A DNA stretch of 64,000 nt from Bradyrhizobium sp. dw_78 (lineage in GTDB: Bacteria; Pseudomonadota; Alphaproteobacteria; Rhizobiales; Xanthobacteraceae): the NCBI RefSeq assembly GCF_018449525.1, contig NZ_JAAVUS010000010.1, positions 98,231-162,230 on the forward strand, written 5' to 3'. Below the pieces are notes generated by a model. That model saw only the letters and a list, made by a program, of their open reading frames with translations, did not search any database and was not told the DNA's origin. Position numbers and translations under genes: made by a program. Shown here in pieces: positions 53,935 to 63,844 of this stretch (positions within the stretch are counted from its first letter, which is position 1; every line of letters starts with the position of its first letter).

Positions 53935-54490
53935 AGCTGATTTGGGTCGTCCACCCCTCGGACGAAAAATATTCCGCTTCTCAACCGGCGCAAATCAGGT
54001 GCTATCCCGCATCGTTCCCTGCCCTTTGGAGGGGCGTTTCGCGATCGTCACGAACGTTGGGCGGGGAATGCGATGGACGCGGAGCGCCGCAAGACGAACG
54101 GCGCCCAGCGGACGGCGAAGTCGTGTGGTCCTGGCACCTCGACGCTGGTGTCAAGTTGGCGATGATGCCAGCGCACACCAGTGACGATGCTTCGCATCGC
54201 ACTAAAGTGATGTCGCTTCGCATCACGCCGGCGACGGTGGCAACAAAGCCCGATCACCGGGGAGAGCACGAAGGAAGCCGTTAAAACCATTGTGCAGGAA
54301 ACGCCGGGTGTTCCGGTAAACCTGTGGTGGATAACTCGTGTGCTTTTTTATTTTGCACGCGAGGCCGCGGGTGCGGCGGGCACCCGGCGTTTCCTGCGCC
54401 CTCCCTGTTAGAGGACGTGATCCGTGCAACAACTCGGGTGCGAACCGCGCCGCGAGAACGCGAAGTCGCATCCCGCCGTTGTTTGACAAT
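53935..54490. repeat. Degenerate interspersed repeat of Bradyrhizobium type, in a 594-bp gap
   Basis: The gap between the PepSY gene and ratA contains stretches I recall from a roughly 500-bp repeat scattered in Bradyrhizobium and relatives: GATTTGGGTCGTCCACCCCT near the left end, CTCGACGCTGGTGTCAAGTT at about 54138, the AACGCCGGGTGTTCC segment at 54300, and GCGGGCACCCGGCGTTTCC near 54378. Short minus-strand open frames such as TSYPPQVYRNTRRFLHNGF are the usual spurious proteins of this element. No transposase or functional gene. Confidence 0.6.
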
Positions 54491-54519
54491 TGAATCGGAA
54501 CAACGACGCCATGCGCCGT

Positions 54520-54990
54520 CTACGCCGGCGCGCTGCCGGGCTTTCCATAGACCGCATCGGCACGCTTCTCGAATGCGGCGGCAAACCGCTGGAACGCGGC
54601 GTCGAACATCGAGCCCATCAGCAGGGCCAGCATCCGGCTCTTGAATTCGTACGAAATGAAAAAGCCGACATCGCAGTCGGTTTCCGACCTCGGTTCGAAC
54701 GTCCAGCGGTTCTCGAGACTGCTGAACGGCCCCCTGAGATATTCGACCAGGATCTTCAGATTGGGACGATCCAGCGTCACCTGGCTGGTGAAGGATTCGC
54801 GCACCAGCTTGAACGAGACCGTCATGTCGGCGATCACGATTTCGGTGCCGTCGGATTTTGGCGTCCGCTCGCGGATCTTGAGCGACTGGCACAGCGGCAC
54901 GAATTCGGGATAGCGCTCGACGTCGGCCACCAGATCGAACATCTGGAGCGCGCTGTGGTGAACCCGGCGCTTACTGGAAAATCTGGGCAT
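54520..54990 (-). CDS. RatA/COQ10 family START-domain protein
   Basis: Protein of 156 residues with a polyketide-cyclase/START fold: VADVERYPEFVPLC near the N-terminus and GPFSSLENRWTFEP in the middle, then FFISYEFKSRMLALLMGSMF. In bacteria the family is named RatA after a proposed ribosome-binding toxin, but the mitochondrial homologue COQ10 is a ubiquinone chaperone. There is no antitoxin gene beside it; it follows lipA by nine bases, so a housekeeping role in quinone or lipoate-linked respiration is more likely. Confidence 0.9.
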   Translation of the reverse strand: MPRFSSKRRVHHSALQMFDLVADVERYPEFVPLCQSLKIRERTPKSDGTEIVIADMTVSFKLVRESFTSQVTLDRPNLKILVEYLRGPFSSLENRWTFEPRSETDCDVGFFISYEFKSRMLALLMGSMFDAAFQRFAAAFEKRADAVYGKPGSAPA

Positions 54991-54999
54991 TGGATTCGC

Positions 55000-55959
55000 T
55001 CAGCGGGAGAGCGCCGCTCGCGCTGCCTTCAGTTTGGCAAAATCATCGCCGGCGTGGTGCGACGAGCGCGTCAGCGGACTCGCCGACACCATCAGGAACC
55101 CCTTGGTATAAGCGACCTTCTCGTAACCGGAGAATTCGTCCGGTGGCACATAGCGCATGACCGCCTGATGCTTGCGGGTCGGCTGCAGATATTGCCCGAT
55201 GGTGAGAAAATCGACATCGGCGGTGCGCAGATCGTCCATCACCTGCAACACTTCGTGACGCTCCTCGCCAAGCCCGACCATGATGCCGGACTTGGTGAAG
55301 ATCGTGGGATCGATCTCCTTCACCCGCTGCAACAGCCGGATCGAATGGAAATAGCGCGCGCCGGGACGCACGGTGAGATAGCGCGACGGCACGGTCTCGA
55401 GATTGTGGTTGAACACGTCGGGCTTCGCGGCCACGACGACCTCAAGCGCGCCCTCCTTGCGCAGGAAGTCCGGGGTGAGGATTTCGATGGTCGTATTCGG
55501 GCAACGGGCGCGGATCGCGCGGATGGTCTGCGCGAAATGCTCGGCGCCGCCGTCGGCCAGATCGTCACGGTCGACCGAGGTGATGACGATATGGGCGAGC
55601 CCGAGCTTGAAGGTCGCTTCGGCAATGTGTTCCGGCTCGCTGGCATCAAGCGCGCCGGGCATGCCGGTCTTGACGTTGCAGAAGGCGCAGGCCCGGGTGC
55701 AGGTATCGCCCATGATCATGAAGGTGGCGTGCTTCTTGTCCCAGCACTCGCCGATGTTCGGGCAGCCGGCTTCCTCGCACACCGTGACGAGGCCGTTTTC
55801 CCTGACGATGTTGCGGGTGTCGGCATAGCCGCGCGCGCTCGGCGCGCGAACCCGGATCCAGTCCGGCTTCGGCGGCGACAGGGAATCCGGCCGGTTGACC
55901 TTTTCAGGGTGACGCGGGCGCAGCGGCGTGGCGGAAACGGTATCGATGAGGACGACCAT
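55000..55959 (-). CDS. lipA: Lipoyl synthase LipA
   Basis: Radical-SAM enzyme of 319 residues that inserts two sulfurs into octanoyl groups on lipoyl proteins. The auxiliary 4Fe-4S cluster uses Cys 61, 66 and 72 (CEEAGCPNIGEC); the SAM cluster uses Cys 87, 91 and 94 (CTRACAFC). The C-terminal SPLTRSSHHA supplies the final Ser ligand and substrate residues. It is followed nine bases later by the RatA/COQ10 gene. Confidence 0.97.
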   Translation of the reverse strand: MVVLIDTVSATPLRPRHPEKVNRPDSLSPPKPDWIRVRAPSARGYADTRNIVRENGLVTVCEEAGCPNIGECWDKKHATFMIMGDTCTRACAFCNVKTGMPGALDASEPEHIAEATFKLGLAHIVITSVDRDDLADGGAEHFAQTIRAIRARCPNTTIEILTPDFLRKEGALEVVVAAKPDVFNHNLETVPSRYLTVRPGARYFHSIRLLQRVKEIDPTIFTKSGIMVGLGEERHEVLQVMDDLRTADVDFLTIGQYLQPTRKHQAVMRYVPPDEFSGYEKVAYTKGFLMVSASPLTRSSHHAGDDFAKLKAARAALSR

Positions 55960-56091
55960 GCAATGTCCATGAAATGCGGCAGCTGATTAGGTAATCCGTC
56001 TGACGGACGCCCGCAACCGGCTCGCCGAACCTAGCAGAACATGCCACACTTAGGCAGATTTCCTGCCGATGTCCGGTTGATTCACCTCAAA

Positions 56092-56718
56092 ATGGCTCAA
56101 AATCCCAGGCCGGCCGATACGACTTCGCTTCACCCGGCTGCACTTCCCTTGGGCAAGCCGCTGAAGCGCGCGTTTTTCGACCGCAGCGTGCATGAGGTCG
56201 CCCCCGAGCTGATCGGCGCGACGATGCTGTTCAACGGCGCCGGCGGCCTGATCGTCGAGGTCGAGGCCTATCATCACACCGATCCGGCCGCCCATTCCTT
56301 CCGCGGGCCGACGCCGCGCAACAGGGTCATGTTCGGACCGCCCGGCTTTACCTATGTCTATCGCTCCTACGGCATTCACTGGTGCGTGAATTTCGTCTGC
56401 GAACCGGAAGGATCCGCCAGCGCGGTGCTGATCCGCGCCCTGCAACCGACCCACGGCATTCCGGCGATGCGCCGGCGCCGCGGCCAAGAGGATGAACGAT
56501 CGCTGTGTTCGGGGCCCGGCAAACTGTGCGAGGCGCTCGGCATTACCGTCAAGCACAGCGGATTGCCGCTCGATGCGCCGCCATTCGCGCTGCATGCGCG
56601 CGCTGGCAACGTCGATGTCGTCGCCGGCGTGCGGATCGGGATCACCAAGGCGGCCGATCTGCCGTGGCGCTATGGGCTCAAAGGTTCGAAATTCGTCAGC
56701 AAGCCGTTTCCGGCCTGA
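56092..56718 (+). CDS. 3-methyladenine DNA glycosylase (AAG/MPG family)
   Basis: Protein of 208 residues. Family motifs: LIGATMLFNGAGGLIVEVEAYHHTDPAAHSF (the Glu of VEVEAY activates water), GPPGFTYVYRSYGIHWCVNFVC and LCSGPGKLCEALGI. It removes alkylated purines as the first step of base excision repair. ATG 56092 fits the family length; ATG 56041 would add 17 residues. It is a stand-alone gene convergent with valS. Confidence 0.93.
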   Translation: MAQNPRPADTTSLHPAALPLGKPLKRAFFDRSVHEVAPELIGATMLFNGAGGLIVEVEAYHHTDPAAHSFRGPTPRNRVMFGPPGFTYVYRSYGIHWCVNFVCEPEGSASAVLIRALQPTHGIPAMRRRRGQEDERSLCSGPGKLCEALGITVKHSGLPLDAPPFALHARAGNVDVVAGVRIGITKAADLPWRYGLKGSKFVSKPFPA

Positions 56719-56744
56719 ACGATGCAGTCGGACCGCAGCGTCAT

Positions 56745-59615
56745 TCAGGTCGCGTGCTTCAGCCGCTCCATCGCCTCGAGGATCTTGGCCCGGCGCGCCA
56801 TCGCCGCTTCGCGCTTTTCCTTTTCCTCCTCGACGATCTCCTCCGCCGCGTTGGCGACGAATTTTTCGTTCGAGAGCTTGGCGTCGGCGCGCTTGATGTC
56901 GGCGTCGGCCTTGGCGAGTTCCTTTTCCAGCCGCGCCTGTTCGGCCGTGAAATCGATCACGCCTTTCAGCGGCAGCGCCGCGAGCTCGCCGCGCACCAGC
57001 AATTGGACCGCGCCCTGCGGCGCGGAATCGGCAAACGAAATCTCCGACAGCCGCGCCATCCGCTTGACCACGTCGTTCCAGCGCCGCGCGCGATCCTTGG
57101 TCTCCACTGATGCCGCGGCAAGCACCAGCGGCGTCAGGGTTGCCGGCGGAATATTCATTTCCGCACGCACCGAACGGATTGCGGTCACGAGGTCGACCAC
57201 CCAGCCGATCTCGGCTTCCGCCGCCGGATCGCTGAAGTCTTCGGCGGTCGGCATCAGCAGGATCGGCGGAACAAGCGGATCGTTCGGGCCCGTCATCGAC
57301 GATATCAGGGCCAGTTGATCCGGCGTCAGTTCAACCGTCTGGCGCGGCCACGGGGCCAGGGTCAGGACCTGATCGCGCCTGGCCGTCACCGCCCAGAGTT
57401 CTTCGGTGATGAACGGCATGAACGGATGCAGCAATTTGAGGATCTCGTCGCGCGCCCATGCCACCATCGCCCGGGTCTCGGTCTTGGCGGCTCCCTCTGC
57501 GCCCAGCAATACCGGCTTGGCGAGTTCGAGATACCAGTCGCAATAGACGTTCCAGACGAAGCGGTAGATCGCGCCTGCGGCGTCGTTGAAACGATAGGCT
57601 TCCAGCGCTTCCGTCACCTCGCGCGCCGCCTGCACCGTCTCGTGCGCGATCCAGCGGTTCAGCGTTTCCTTTGCTTGCGTGGCGTCGAAACCGGCCGGCT
57701 GCACGCACCCGTTCATTTCCGCGAAACGACAGGCATTCCACAGCTTGGTCGCGAAATTGCGATAGCCCTCGACCCGGCTTGCGGCGAGCTTGATGTCGCG
57801 GCCTTGCGCCGCCATCGCCGCCAGCGTGAAACGCAGCGCGTCGGCGCCATATTCGTCGATCAGATGCAGGGGATCGATGACATTGCCCTTCGACTTCGAC
57901 ATCTTGGCGCCCTTCTCGTCGCGGACGAGGGCGTGGATGTAGACAGTCGAAAACGGAACCTCCTTCATGAAGTGGAGGCCCATCATCATCATTCGGGCCA
58001 CCCAGAAGAAGATGATGTCGAACCCGGTGACGAGGACATCGGTCGGATAATATCGCGCCACGTCCTTGTTATCGTCGGGCCAGCCAAGCGTCGAGAACGG
58101 CCACAGCGCGGACGAGAACCAGGTGTCGAGGACATCTTCGTCGCGGGTGATGAAACCTTCGCGCTTGGCGCGGTCGAGCGCCATCTCCCGCCCCTGCTCC
58201 GGCGTGATGACCTCCTGCTCGACGTAATAGCCGAGCGCGTTGCCGACGGCTTCCTCTTCGGTTTCCGCGACAAAGACCTTGCCGTCCGGCCCATACCACG
58301 CGGGAATCTGATGCCCCCACCAGAGCTGGCGCGAGATGCACCAGGGCTGGATGTTCTCCATCCACTCGAAGTAGGTCTTCTCCCAGTTCTTCGGCACGAA
58401 CGCCGTCGCGCCGCTACGCACCGCTGATATCGCCGGCTGCGCCAGCGTCTTGGCGTCGACATACCACTGGTCGGTGAGATAGGGCTCGATCACAACGCCG
58501 GACCGGTCGCCATGCGGCACCATATGCGTGTTGGGCTCGATCCGTTCCAGGAAGCCGAAATCCTCCAGCCGCGATACGATCTTCTTGCGCGCGGCGAAGC
58601 GTTCGACGCCGTTCAATTCCTCCGCAAGCTGCGACGAGCCCTCGGGCAACCCGCGCAAATAATCCTCGTTGCCGACGAGCGCGAGACAGCCTTCCTGATC
58701 GAGCACGCTGATCTGCGGCAGATTGTGCCGCCGGCCGACCTCGAAATCGTTGAAGTCGTGCGCGGGCGTGATCTTCACCGCACCGGAGCCTTTCTCGGGA
58801 TCGGAATATTCGTCGGCGACGATCGGAAGCCGGCGCCCGACCAGCGGCAGGATGACGTGCTTGCCGACCAGCTTGGCGTAGCGCTCATCGCCCGGATGCA
58901 CCGCAACCGCGCTGTCGCCGAGCATGGTCTCGGGCCGTGTCGTCGCGACCACGATAAAGGTCGCGGGATCGTCCGGATTGAAGGTTTTGCCTTCGATCGG
59001 GTAGCGCAGGTACCACAGGCTGCCCTTGACCTCGACCTGCTGCACTTCGAGATCGGAAATCGCCGTCAGCAATTTCGGATCCCAGTTCACCAGCCGCTTG
59101 TCTTTGTAGATCAGCCCTTCGCGATGCAGTTCAACGAACACTTTGACAACGGCGCGCGACAGGCCCTCGTCCATCGTAAAACGCTCGCGCGACCAGTCGC
59201 AGGACGCGCCAAGCCGCTTCAACTGGTTGACGATGACGCCGCCGCTTTCGGCCTTCCACTGCCAGACCCGCTCGAGGAATTTGGCGCGGCCCATATCGCG
59301 CCGGCCCGGCTCCCGGCGTTCCGTCAATTGCCGCTCGACCACCATCTGGGTCGCGATACCGGCGTGATCGGTGCCGGGCTGCCACAAGACGTCGCGGCCC
59401 CGCATCCGCTCGAAACGGCACAGCACATCCTGCAAGGTATTGTTGAGCGCGTGCCCCATATGCAGCGAGCCGGTCACGTTCGGCGGCGGAATCACGATCG
59501 TGAACGGCACGGCGTCGCGGCGCTCGGGGCGCCCGGCCTTGAACGCCCCGGCCTCCTCCCAGAGGCGGGACATGCGGCCTTCGATGTCGGCGGGCTGGTA
59601 GTTCTTTTCGATCAT
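56745..59615 (-). CDS. valS: Valyl-tRNA synthetase
   Basis: Class I synthetase of 956 residues. The signature HMGH is at 52-55 in PPPNVTGSLHMGHALNN, and KMSKSKGN lies near residue 575. In between is the CP1 editing domain (VATTRPETMLGDSAVAVHP). The C-terminal coiled coil (KELAKADADIKRADAKLSN) is typical of ValS. Essential for charging tRNA-Val. Confidence 0.97.
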   Translation of the reverse strand: MIEKNYQPADIEGRMSRLWEEAGAFKAGRPERRDAVPFTIVIPPPNVTGSLHMGHALNNTLQDVLCRFERMRGRDVLWQPGTDHAGIATQMVVERQLTERREPGRRDMGRAKFLERVWQWKAESGGVIVNQLKRLGASCDWSRERFTMDEGLSRAVVKVFVELHREGLIYKDKRLVNWDPKLLTAISDLEVQQVEVKGSLWYLRYPIEGKTFNPDDPATFIVVATTRPETMLGDSAVAVHPGDERYAKLVGKHVILPLVGRRLPIVADEYSDPEKGSGAVKITPAHDFNDFEVGRRHNLPQISVLDQEGCLALVGNEDYLRGLPEGSSQLAEELNGVERFAARKKIVSRLEDFGFLERIEPNTHMVPHGDRSGVVIEPYLTDQWYVDAKTLAQPAISAVRSGATAFVPKNWEKTYFEWMENIQPWCISRQLWWGHQIPAWYGPDGKVFVAETEEEAVGNALGYYVEQEVITPEQGREMALDRAKREGFITRDEDVLDTWFSSALWPFSTLGWPDDNKDVARYYPTDVLVTGFDIIFFWVARMMMMGLHFMKEVPFSTVYIHALVRDEKGAKMSKSKGNVIDPLHLIDEYGADALRFTLAAMAAQGRDIKLAASRVEGYRNFATKLWNACRFAEMNGCVQPAGFDATQAKETLNRWIAHETVQAAREVTEALEAYRFNDAAGAIYRFVWNVYCDWYLELAKPVLLGAEGAAKTETRAMVAWARDEILKLLHPFMPFITEELWAVTARRDQVLTLAPWPRQTVELTPDQLALISSMTGPNDPLVPPILLMPTAEDFSDPAAEAEIGWVVDLVTAIRSVRAEMNIPPATLTPLVLAAASVETKDRARRWNDVVKRMARLSEISFADSAPQGAVQLLVRGELAALPLKGVIDFTAEQARLEKELAKADADIKRADAKLSNEKFVANAAEEIVEEEKEKREAAMARRAKILEAMERLKHAT

Positions 59616-59682
59616 GGCGGAACCATAACATCACGATCCGACCAAACTGGATCAGATCACGACCTTATCTCTTTGTTTGAGT

Positions 59683-59722
59683 GCGATCTTTCGGAAAACC
59701 GGGTCCCGGTTTTCCGGATCGC
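59683..59722. repeat. REP-like palindrome between valS and popZ
   Basis: A 12-bp perfect inverted repeat (CGGAAAACCGGG at 59692-59703, its complement at 59705-59716) is flanked by a second pair, GCGAT at 59683-59687 and ATCGC at 59718-59722. The TTTTCCGGATCGCGCT type is a familiar short repeat in Bradyrhizobium intergenic DNA. It could also form a bidirectional hairpin, but no clear T-run follows. Confidence 0.6.
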
Positions 59723-59852
59723 GCTCTGGGGGTTCGGAACCGGCTAGAAACCTGCCGGAACGGGCCGAGTCAACACGGCAGGCACGCCGAAATACAGATA
59801 AGGCCCGATGTAGTGGCTGAATGCGGCTGGGGACAGGTCCGCCCCCGCGAAA

Positions 59853-60653
59853 CTAGCGGCCGCGCGAAACCCGCTCGATTTCCGCCTTGACGATGCGTTC
59901 CACCAATCCCGGCAGATTATCGTCGAGCCAGGATTTCAGCATCGGCCGCAGCATTTCCTTGACGAGGTCTTCCAGCGTCCGCGCATTGTTGCTCAACACG
60001 GTATTGGCGAGGCTGTTAAACGCGGATTCAACGGCCGAGACCGTCGAATGCGACAGGATCTGCTGCGATGGCGACGGAGCCGGGCTGCTTTCGATCGGCG
60101 GCGGCTCATACACGGGCGGCCGATAGGCCGTTTTGGCGGCTGCGGCTTCAGCGAATTCAAGATCGTCTTCCGGCTCGACCTTCTGGAACGAAGTCCGCGG
60201 CGGATTTGGCAGCGCCATCTCGTCGGTCAATTCGAACACTTCGGCCTCCGGCTGGGATGGCCGTATCTCGGCCTCGGTCGTTGCTTCATCAAGTCCCGAC
60301 AGCAACGCGTCGATGTCATCCTGGCTGTTGGACACGACGGGAGCCGGGGCCGGCGCGGGCTTTGGCGGGGCCGGCGGTGGTGGAGGCGCGGCAGCTGCCG
60401 GCGCGGCTTTCGCGGGGGTTGCCTTCGCCGCGGGAATGTTTGATGGCGGAATACCGTTCATCGCAGGCTTGGCTGGCGGCGCCGCGACAGCAACAGGCTT
60501 GTCCGGCTTCGCCGGAGGAGCTGGAGCTGGCGGCGGCGGGCTCGGCGCTTTCTCGGCCGCCGCCGGCTTGGCTTCATCGTCGGCGATGATACGCCGGATC
60601 GACGCCAGAATCTCCTCCATCGAGGGCTCTTGGACCTTTGCAGGCTGCGTCAT
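59853..60653 (-). CDS. popZ: Polar organising protein PopZ (DUF2497)
   Basis: Protein of 266 residues with the three PopZ parts: an N-terminal helix (EPSMEEILASIRRIIADDE) that binds partner proteins, a long Pro/Ala-rich disordered middle (about 35-115), acidic stretches, and C-terminal oligomerisation helices (NARTLEDLVKEMLRPMLKSW, DDNLPGLVERIVKAEIERV). It forms the polar network that anchors chromosome origins and kinases. It lies between tolC and valS, the common alphaproteobacterial order. ATG 60653 starts MTQPAKVQEP; a start four codons upstream is possible. Confidence 0.92.
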   Translation of the reverse strand: MTQPAKVQEPSMEEILASIRRIIADDEAKPAAAEKAPSPPPPAPAPPAKPDKPVAVAAPPAKPAMNGIPPSNIPAAKATPAKAAPAAAAPPPPPAPPKPAPAPAPVVSNSQDDIDALLSGLDEATTEAEIRPSQPEAEVFELTDEMALPNPPRTSFQKVEPEDDLEFAEAAAAKTAYRPPVYEPPPIESSPAPSPSQQILSHSTVSAVESAFNSLANTVLSNNARTLEDLVKEMLRPMLKSWLDDNLPGLVERIVKAEIERVSRGR

Positions 60654-61125
60654 CTCCGACTCCACATCATCAACGCCTTCGCATGCGTTTTACCACCAAG
60701 CACGACAGGATTTGCCTGTTCCAGAATTGCGGGCCGGGATTTTCATCGCACGAGCCCGACTTGTCCCCAGATCAAGCGACGTTCGAGACCTCGCGCTGCC
60801 CTGCCCCCCGCTCAAGGCATCGAAGCGTCGCAGGCCAAGGAACATCAGATGCGGCGCGAATCGTTCTGCTGCCTCTGGAAACGGTACGTCAGGGCAACAA
60901 AAGATTGCAAGCAGACGCCTCGCGCGCTTCGGGAAAGCACGCGGCGGAAGCCAAGCATGATCAAGAACCACATGATCCCGAACTAAGAGCCGCGTCAGCG
61001 CGATACACAATCCGGCCCGTGGAAAAGATCCCGTCCAAACCAAAGGATGGAGCAACGAGTCCGCTTCAGCGAGGCTGCGACAAATTCTGCGATCGCACCG
61101 CGATCATCGGATCGATAAATGGCAA
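60654..61125. other. Gap between tolC and popZ without a supported gene
   Basis: About 470 bases between the tolC terminator and popZ. Open frames here are of GC-rich chance type, with no recognisable domain or ribosome site. It should contain the popZ promoter. Confidence 0.5.
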
Positions 61126-61158
61126 AAGCCCGGTTCTGATTTAATCAGAACCGGGCTT
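61126..61158 (-). terminator. Rho-independent terminator of tolC
   Basis: A 14-bp perfect stem (AAGCCCGGTTCTGA at 61126-61139 with its complement at 61145-61158) and a TTTAA loop; on the minus strand it runs into TTTTGCC. It lies 27 bases after the tolC stop. Confidence 0.8.
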
Positions 61159-61184
61159 CAAGATCGGAAATCTCGATCAGGCGT

Positions 61185-62609
61185 TCAGCGGCCGTCGGGC
61201 GTCCGCAGACCGAACCAGCTGTCACGTACCTGCTGGTAATGCACGCTCGGATCGTAGGTCGTAGTCGGCAGCTTGAGCACCTGCGGCGACAAGCGGCCGA
61301 CCGCAGCCAATACAGCGTAGGATGCGACAACGCGATCATGCTGCGCGGTGACAAGCGCGACGCGGGCGTTGACCAATGCCTGTTGGGCATTGAGGACGTC
61401 AAGCGTGGTTCGCTGCCCGGCCTTGGCCTCCTCGCGCACGCCGTTGAGCGCGATCTCGGATGCCGTCACCTGTGCCTGCGCGGAAGCCACCTGCGCCTTG
61501 CCGGCCACCAGCTGGCCCCACGCGGTGACCGTGTTGGCGCGGGTCTGGTCGCGGGTCTGTTCCAGGACCAGACGCTGCTGCGCCAGATTTTCCTTGGACT
61601 GGCGGATCAGCGAGTATTCGGCACCACCCTGATATACCGGGATCGACAATTGGGCGATCGCCGAGGCGCCGAACGAGCGGTAGGTCGTCAGTTGTTCTTC
61701 GTAGGACTGTTGGACCGCCAATTGCGCGGTAACCGTGGGCAGCAGCGCGCCTTCGTTGATCTTGACCTGGAGAAAATTGACGTCGATGCCGAACATCGCG
61801 GCGGTGACGTTTGGATTTTCCATCAGGCTGAGTTCGATCGCAGCAGGCAAGGCGGCCGGCAGGAAGCGATCCACCGGGGAGCCCGGCGCAAGGGCTTCCG
61901 GCTCGTTACCGATGATGCGGCGAAAATTCGAACGCGTCGTCGTCAGTTGGGACTCCGCAGCCAGCTGCTGCGTCCTTCCGGCGGCAAGCTGCGCTTCGGA
62001 TTGCGCGACGTCGGTGCGCGTCACCTCGCCGACGTTGAAGCGATCCTGCGTCTGCTTCAACGTCTGTTCGAGCACGCGCGTGTTGCTACGCTGCACCTCG
62101 ACGATCGCAGCATCGCGCAGGTAGTCCATGTAGATCGTCGCCGCGGAGAGCAGAACCGACTCTTCGAGCACGCGCAGGCCTTCACGGGCGCCCGAAACCT
62201 GACTTTCGGCCGCACGGGTTTTGTTGGCGGTTTGATTGCCATTATACAATGTCTGCGTCGCGGTAATGCCGGCGGCGCGCGGCGCATCGACGCCGTGAAA
62301 CTCGCTTTTGACGAGGTCGGTGGCGGTCCCGCCCTGCGTGCTGTTGAAGTCGGTATATTGAACGCCTGCGCTAGCGGTTATCGCCACCTTGGGCCGATAA
62401 CCGGATAGCGCCTGCGGCACGTTCTCGTCGATCGACCGGACCGAGGAACGCTGCGCATTGAGCTGCGGGTTATTTTGATAAGCCCGAACCAGCGCCGCCT
62501 CAATCGTATCGGCAAGCACGGGCGCCGGGCCCGTCCACGCCAATAGAAGGACCGCAGCCGCAGCTCCGGTAACGACCTTCACACCACCCATTCCAGGTAA
62601 TCCATTCAT
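61185..62609 (-). CDS. tolC: TolC family outer-membrane channel protein
   Basis: Protein of about 474 residues. The signal peptide ends near PAPVLADTIEAAL. Two internally repeated OEP domains follow (RAYQNNPQLNAQRSSVRSID ... TLKQTQDRFNVGEVTRTDVAQ and ... GVREEAKAGQRTTLDVLNAQQALV), the pattern of TolC from type I secretion and efflux systems. ATG 62609 is chosen because GGCGGA is close upstream; other in-frame starts lie upstream. No inner-membrane partners are adjacent, so it probably serves several exporters. Confidence 0.93.
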   Translation of the reverse strand: MNGLPGMGGVKVVTGAAAAVLLLAWTGPAPVLADTIEAALVRAYQNNPQLNAQRSSVRSIDENVPQALSGYRPKVAITASAGVQYTDFNSTQGGTATDLVKSEFHGVDAPRAAGITATQTLYNGNQTANKTRAAESQVSGAREGLRVLEESVLLSAATIYMDYLRDAAIVEVQRSNTRVLEQTLKQTQDRFNVGEVTRTDVAQSEAQLAAGRTQQLAAESQLTTTRSNFRRIIGNEPEALAPGSPVDRFLPAALPAAIELSLMENPNVTAAMFGIDVNFLQVKINEGALLPTVTAQLAVQQSYEEQLTTYRSFGASAIAQLSIPVYQGGAEYSLIRQSKENLAQQRLVLEQTRDQTRANTVTAWGQLVAGKAQVASAQAQVTASEIALNGVREEAKAGQRTTLDVLNAQQALVNARVALVTAQHDRVVASYAVLAAVGRLSPQVLKLPTTTYDPSVHYQQVRDSWFGLRTPDGR

Positions 62610-62791
62610 TTTTTCCGCCGATTCGAATGACTGAATCGACGCCGCCTCTTTGTGAGTCACCAACATATGCTGGGTGCGGGCGAGACGGAACCACCCGGCC
62701 AAGAAACCCAGTGGAAACTCTTCAGATGGGGCAATCCGGCCACACTTCTGATTCAGAACGGGATTTTAACAGGCGCCAAGCGCCCGGCCTG

Positions 62792-63454
62792 CTAGAAAAC
62801 GAAGGCGGGCAGCCGTTCCAGACCCGGCAAAATCGGAGCTGAGGCGTCAAAAAGCGGCCGGTGCCCGAAATCATCATGGGACCGGGTCACGATCGCGGCC
62901 CGTGGCGGCTGCGTGATAGCAAAGACGCCGACCAGCCGCCCGCCTTCCTTGAGCTGCCGGAACAGCCCGTCCGGTATGATTTCGGTCGCACCGTTGAGGA
63001 CGATCACGTCATAGGGCGCATTTGCCATGTCACCGGCGGCCGCTGCCGCGACCTGAACCGTCACACCGAGCCCAAGTTCCGCCAAGACCGCCTTGGCCTT
63101 GCTCGCCAGCGCCGGATCGCTTTCGGTCGCCGTCACCTGGCCTGCGAATTTGGCGACCACGGCAGCCACGTAGCCGGTTGCGCAACCGACCACCAGAACC
63201 TTGTCGGCGCCTTTAATATCGGCTGCCTGCAACATCCGCGCGGTTACCGCAGTCTTGAGCAGGAAACGCTTGGCCTGTTCCCCCCCGCTGACGTCGAGAT
63301 CGAGGTCCATATAGGCCAGCGCGCGCTGATTCTGCGGCACGAAAGCCTCGCGGGGCACTTCGAGCATCGCGTCGATAATCCTGATGTCGGTGACGTCGCT
63401 CGGACGCACCTGACAATCGACCATTTTTTGACGAGCGGCCGAAAAAGCGGACAT
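62792..63454 (-). CDS. Protein-L-isoaspartate O-methyltransferase-like protein
   Basis: Protein of 220 residues of the Pcm family as found next to tolC in alphaproteobacteria. N-terminal AARQKMVDCQVRPSDVTD and VPREAFVP precede SAM motif I (VLVVGCATGYVAAVVAKFAG), with the acidic residue in TATESDP and motif post-I in YDVIVLNGAT. The C-terminal part is short, so the real substrate may differ from canonical isoaspartyl proteins. ATG 63454 fits the family start; the frame is open much further upstream. Confidence 0.87.
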   Translation of the reverse strand: MSAFSAARQKMVDCQVRPSDVTDIRIIDAMLEVPREAFVPQNQRALAYMDLDLDVSGGEQAKRFLLKTAVTARMLQAADIKGADKVLVVGCATGYVAAVVAKFAGQVTATESDPALASKAKAVLAELGLGVTVQVAAAAAGDMANAPYDVIVLNGATEIIPDGLFRQLKEGGRLVGVFAITQPPRAAIVTRSHDDFGHRPLFDASAPILPGLERLPAFVF

Positions 63455-63844
63455 GGACGGACCCCAGAATCGAGCGGACATCGCCGCGGAAAAGCTCAAG
63501 ACCGGTGATCTTTTGATACAATGAACGCCAAAACGCAACATGGCGATTGACGCCCGGCGACGGCCTTTCGCCCCTGCCCTGCGCTTTCGGCGCGAGCACG
63601 GCCGATTCGATGGTAATAGCCAGCCGCCCGATCGGCATCGCCGGTTGATCCCGATCATCTTCGAGGATCCGGTGCGACCGGACCTGGGCGGCGGATGCGG
63701 CGATCCGGCGGTTGATGCGGGGTAACGCGCCGGATCATGGAAAAACCCGGGTGCGCAAGCCGCGACCGCAGCCGCCATTTCGTCCTTTGCAAGCCCGGAT
63801 GGCTTTGTTATACGCACGGCCGGCGAGCGGTTGTCTCGCCCTAT
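63455..63844. other. 390-bp gap before tRNA-Asn
   Basis: I see no supported gene here. The region should hold promoters for the methyltransferase gene (minus strand) and for tRNA-Asn (plus strand), but no clear -35/-10 pair stands out. Confidence 0.4.

Noticed and set aside
54520..54990. RatA-type toxin of a toxin-antitoxin pair
   Set aside because: No antitoxin gene nearby; the COQ10/START fold and position after lipA fit a housekeeping role.
60638..61144. 168-codon plus-strand open frame in the tolC-popZ gap
   Set aside because: No ribosome site, no domain, and it runs into the tolC terminator.
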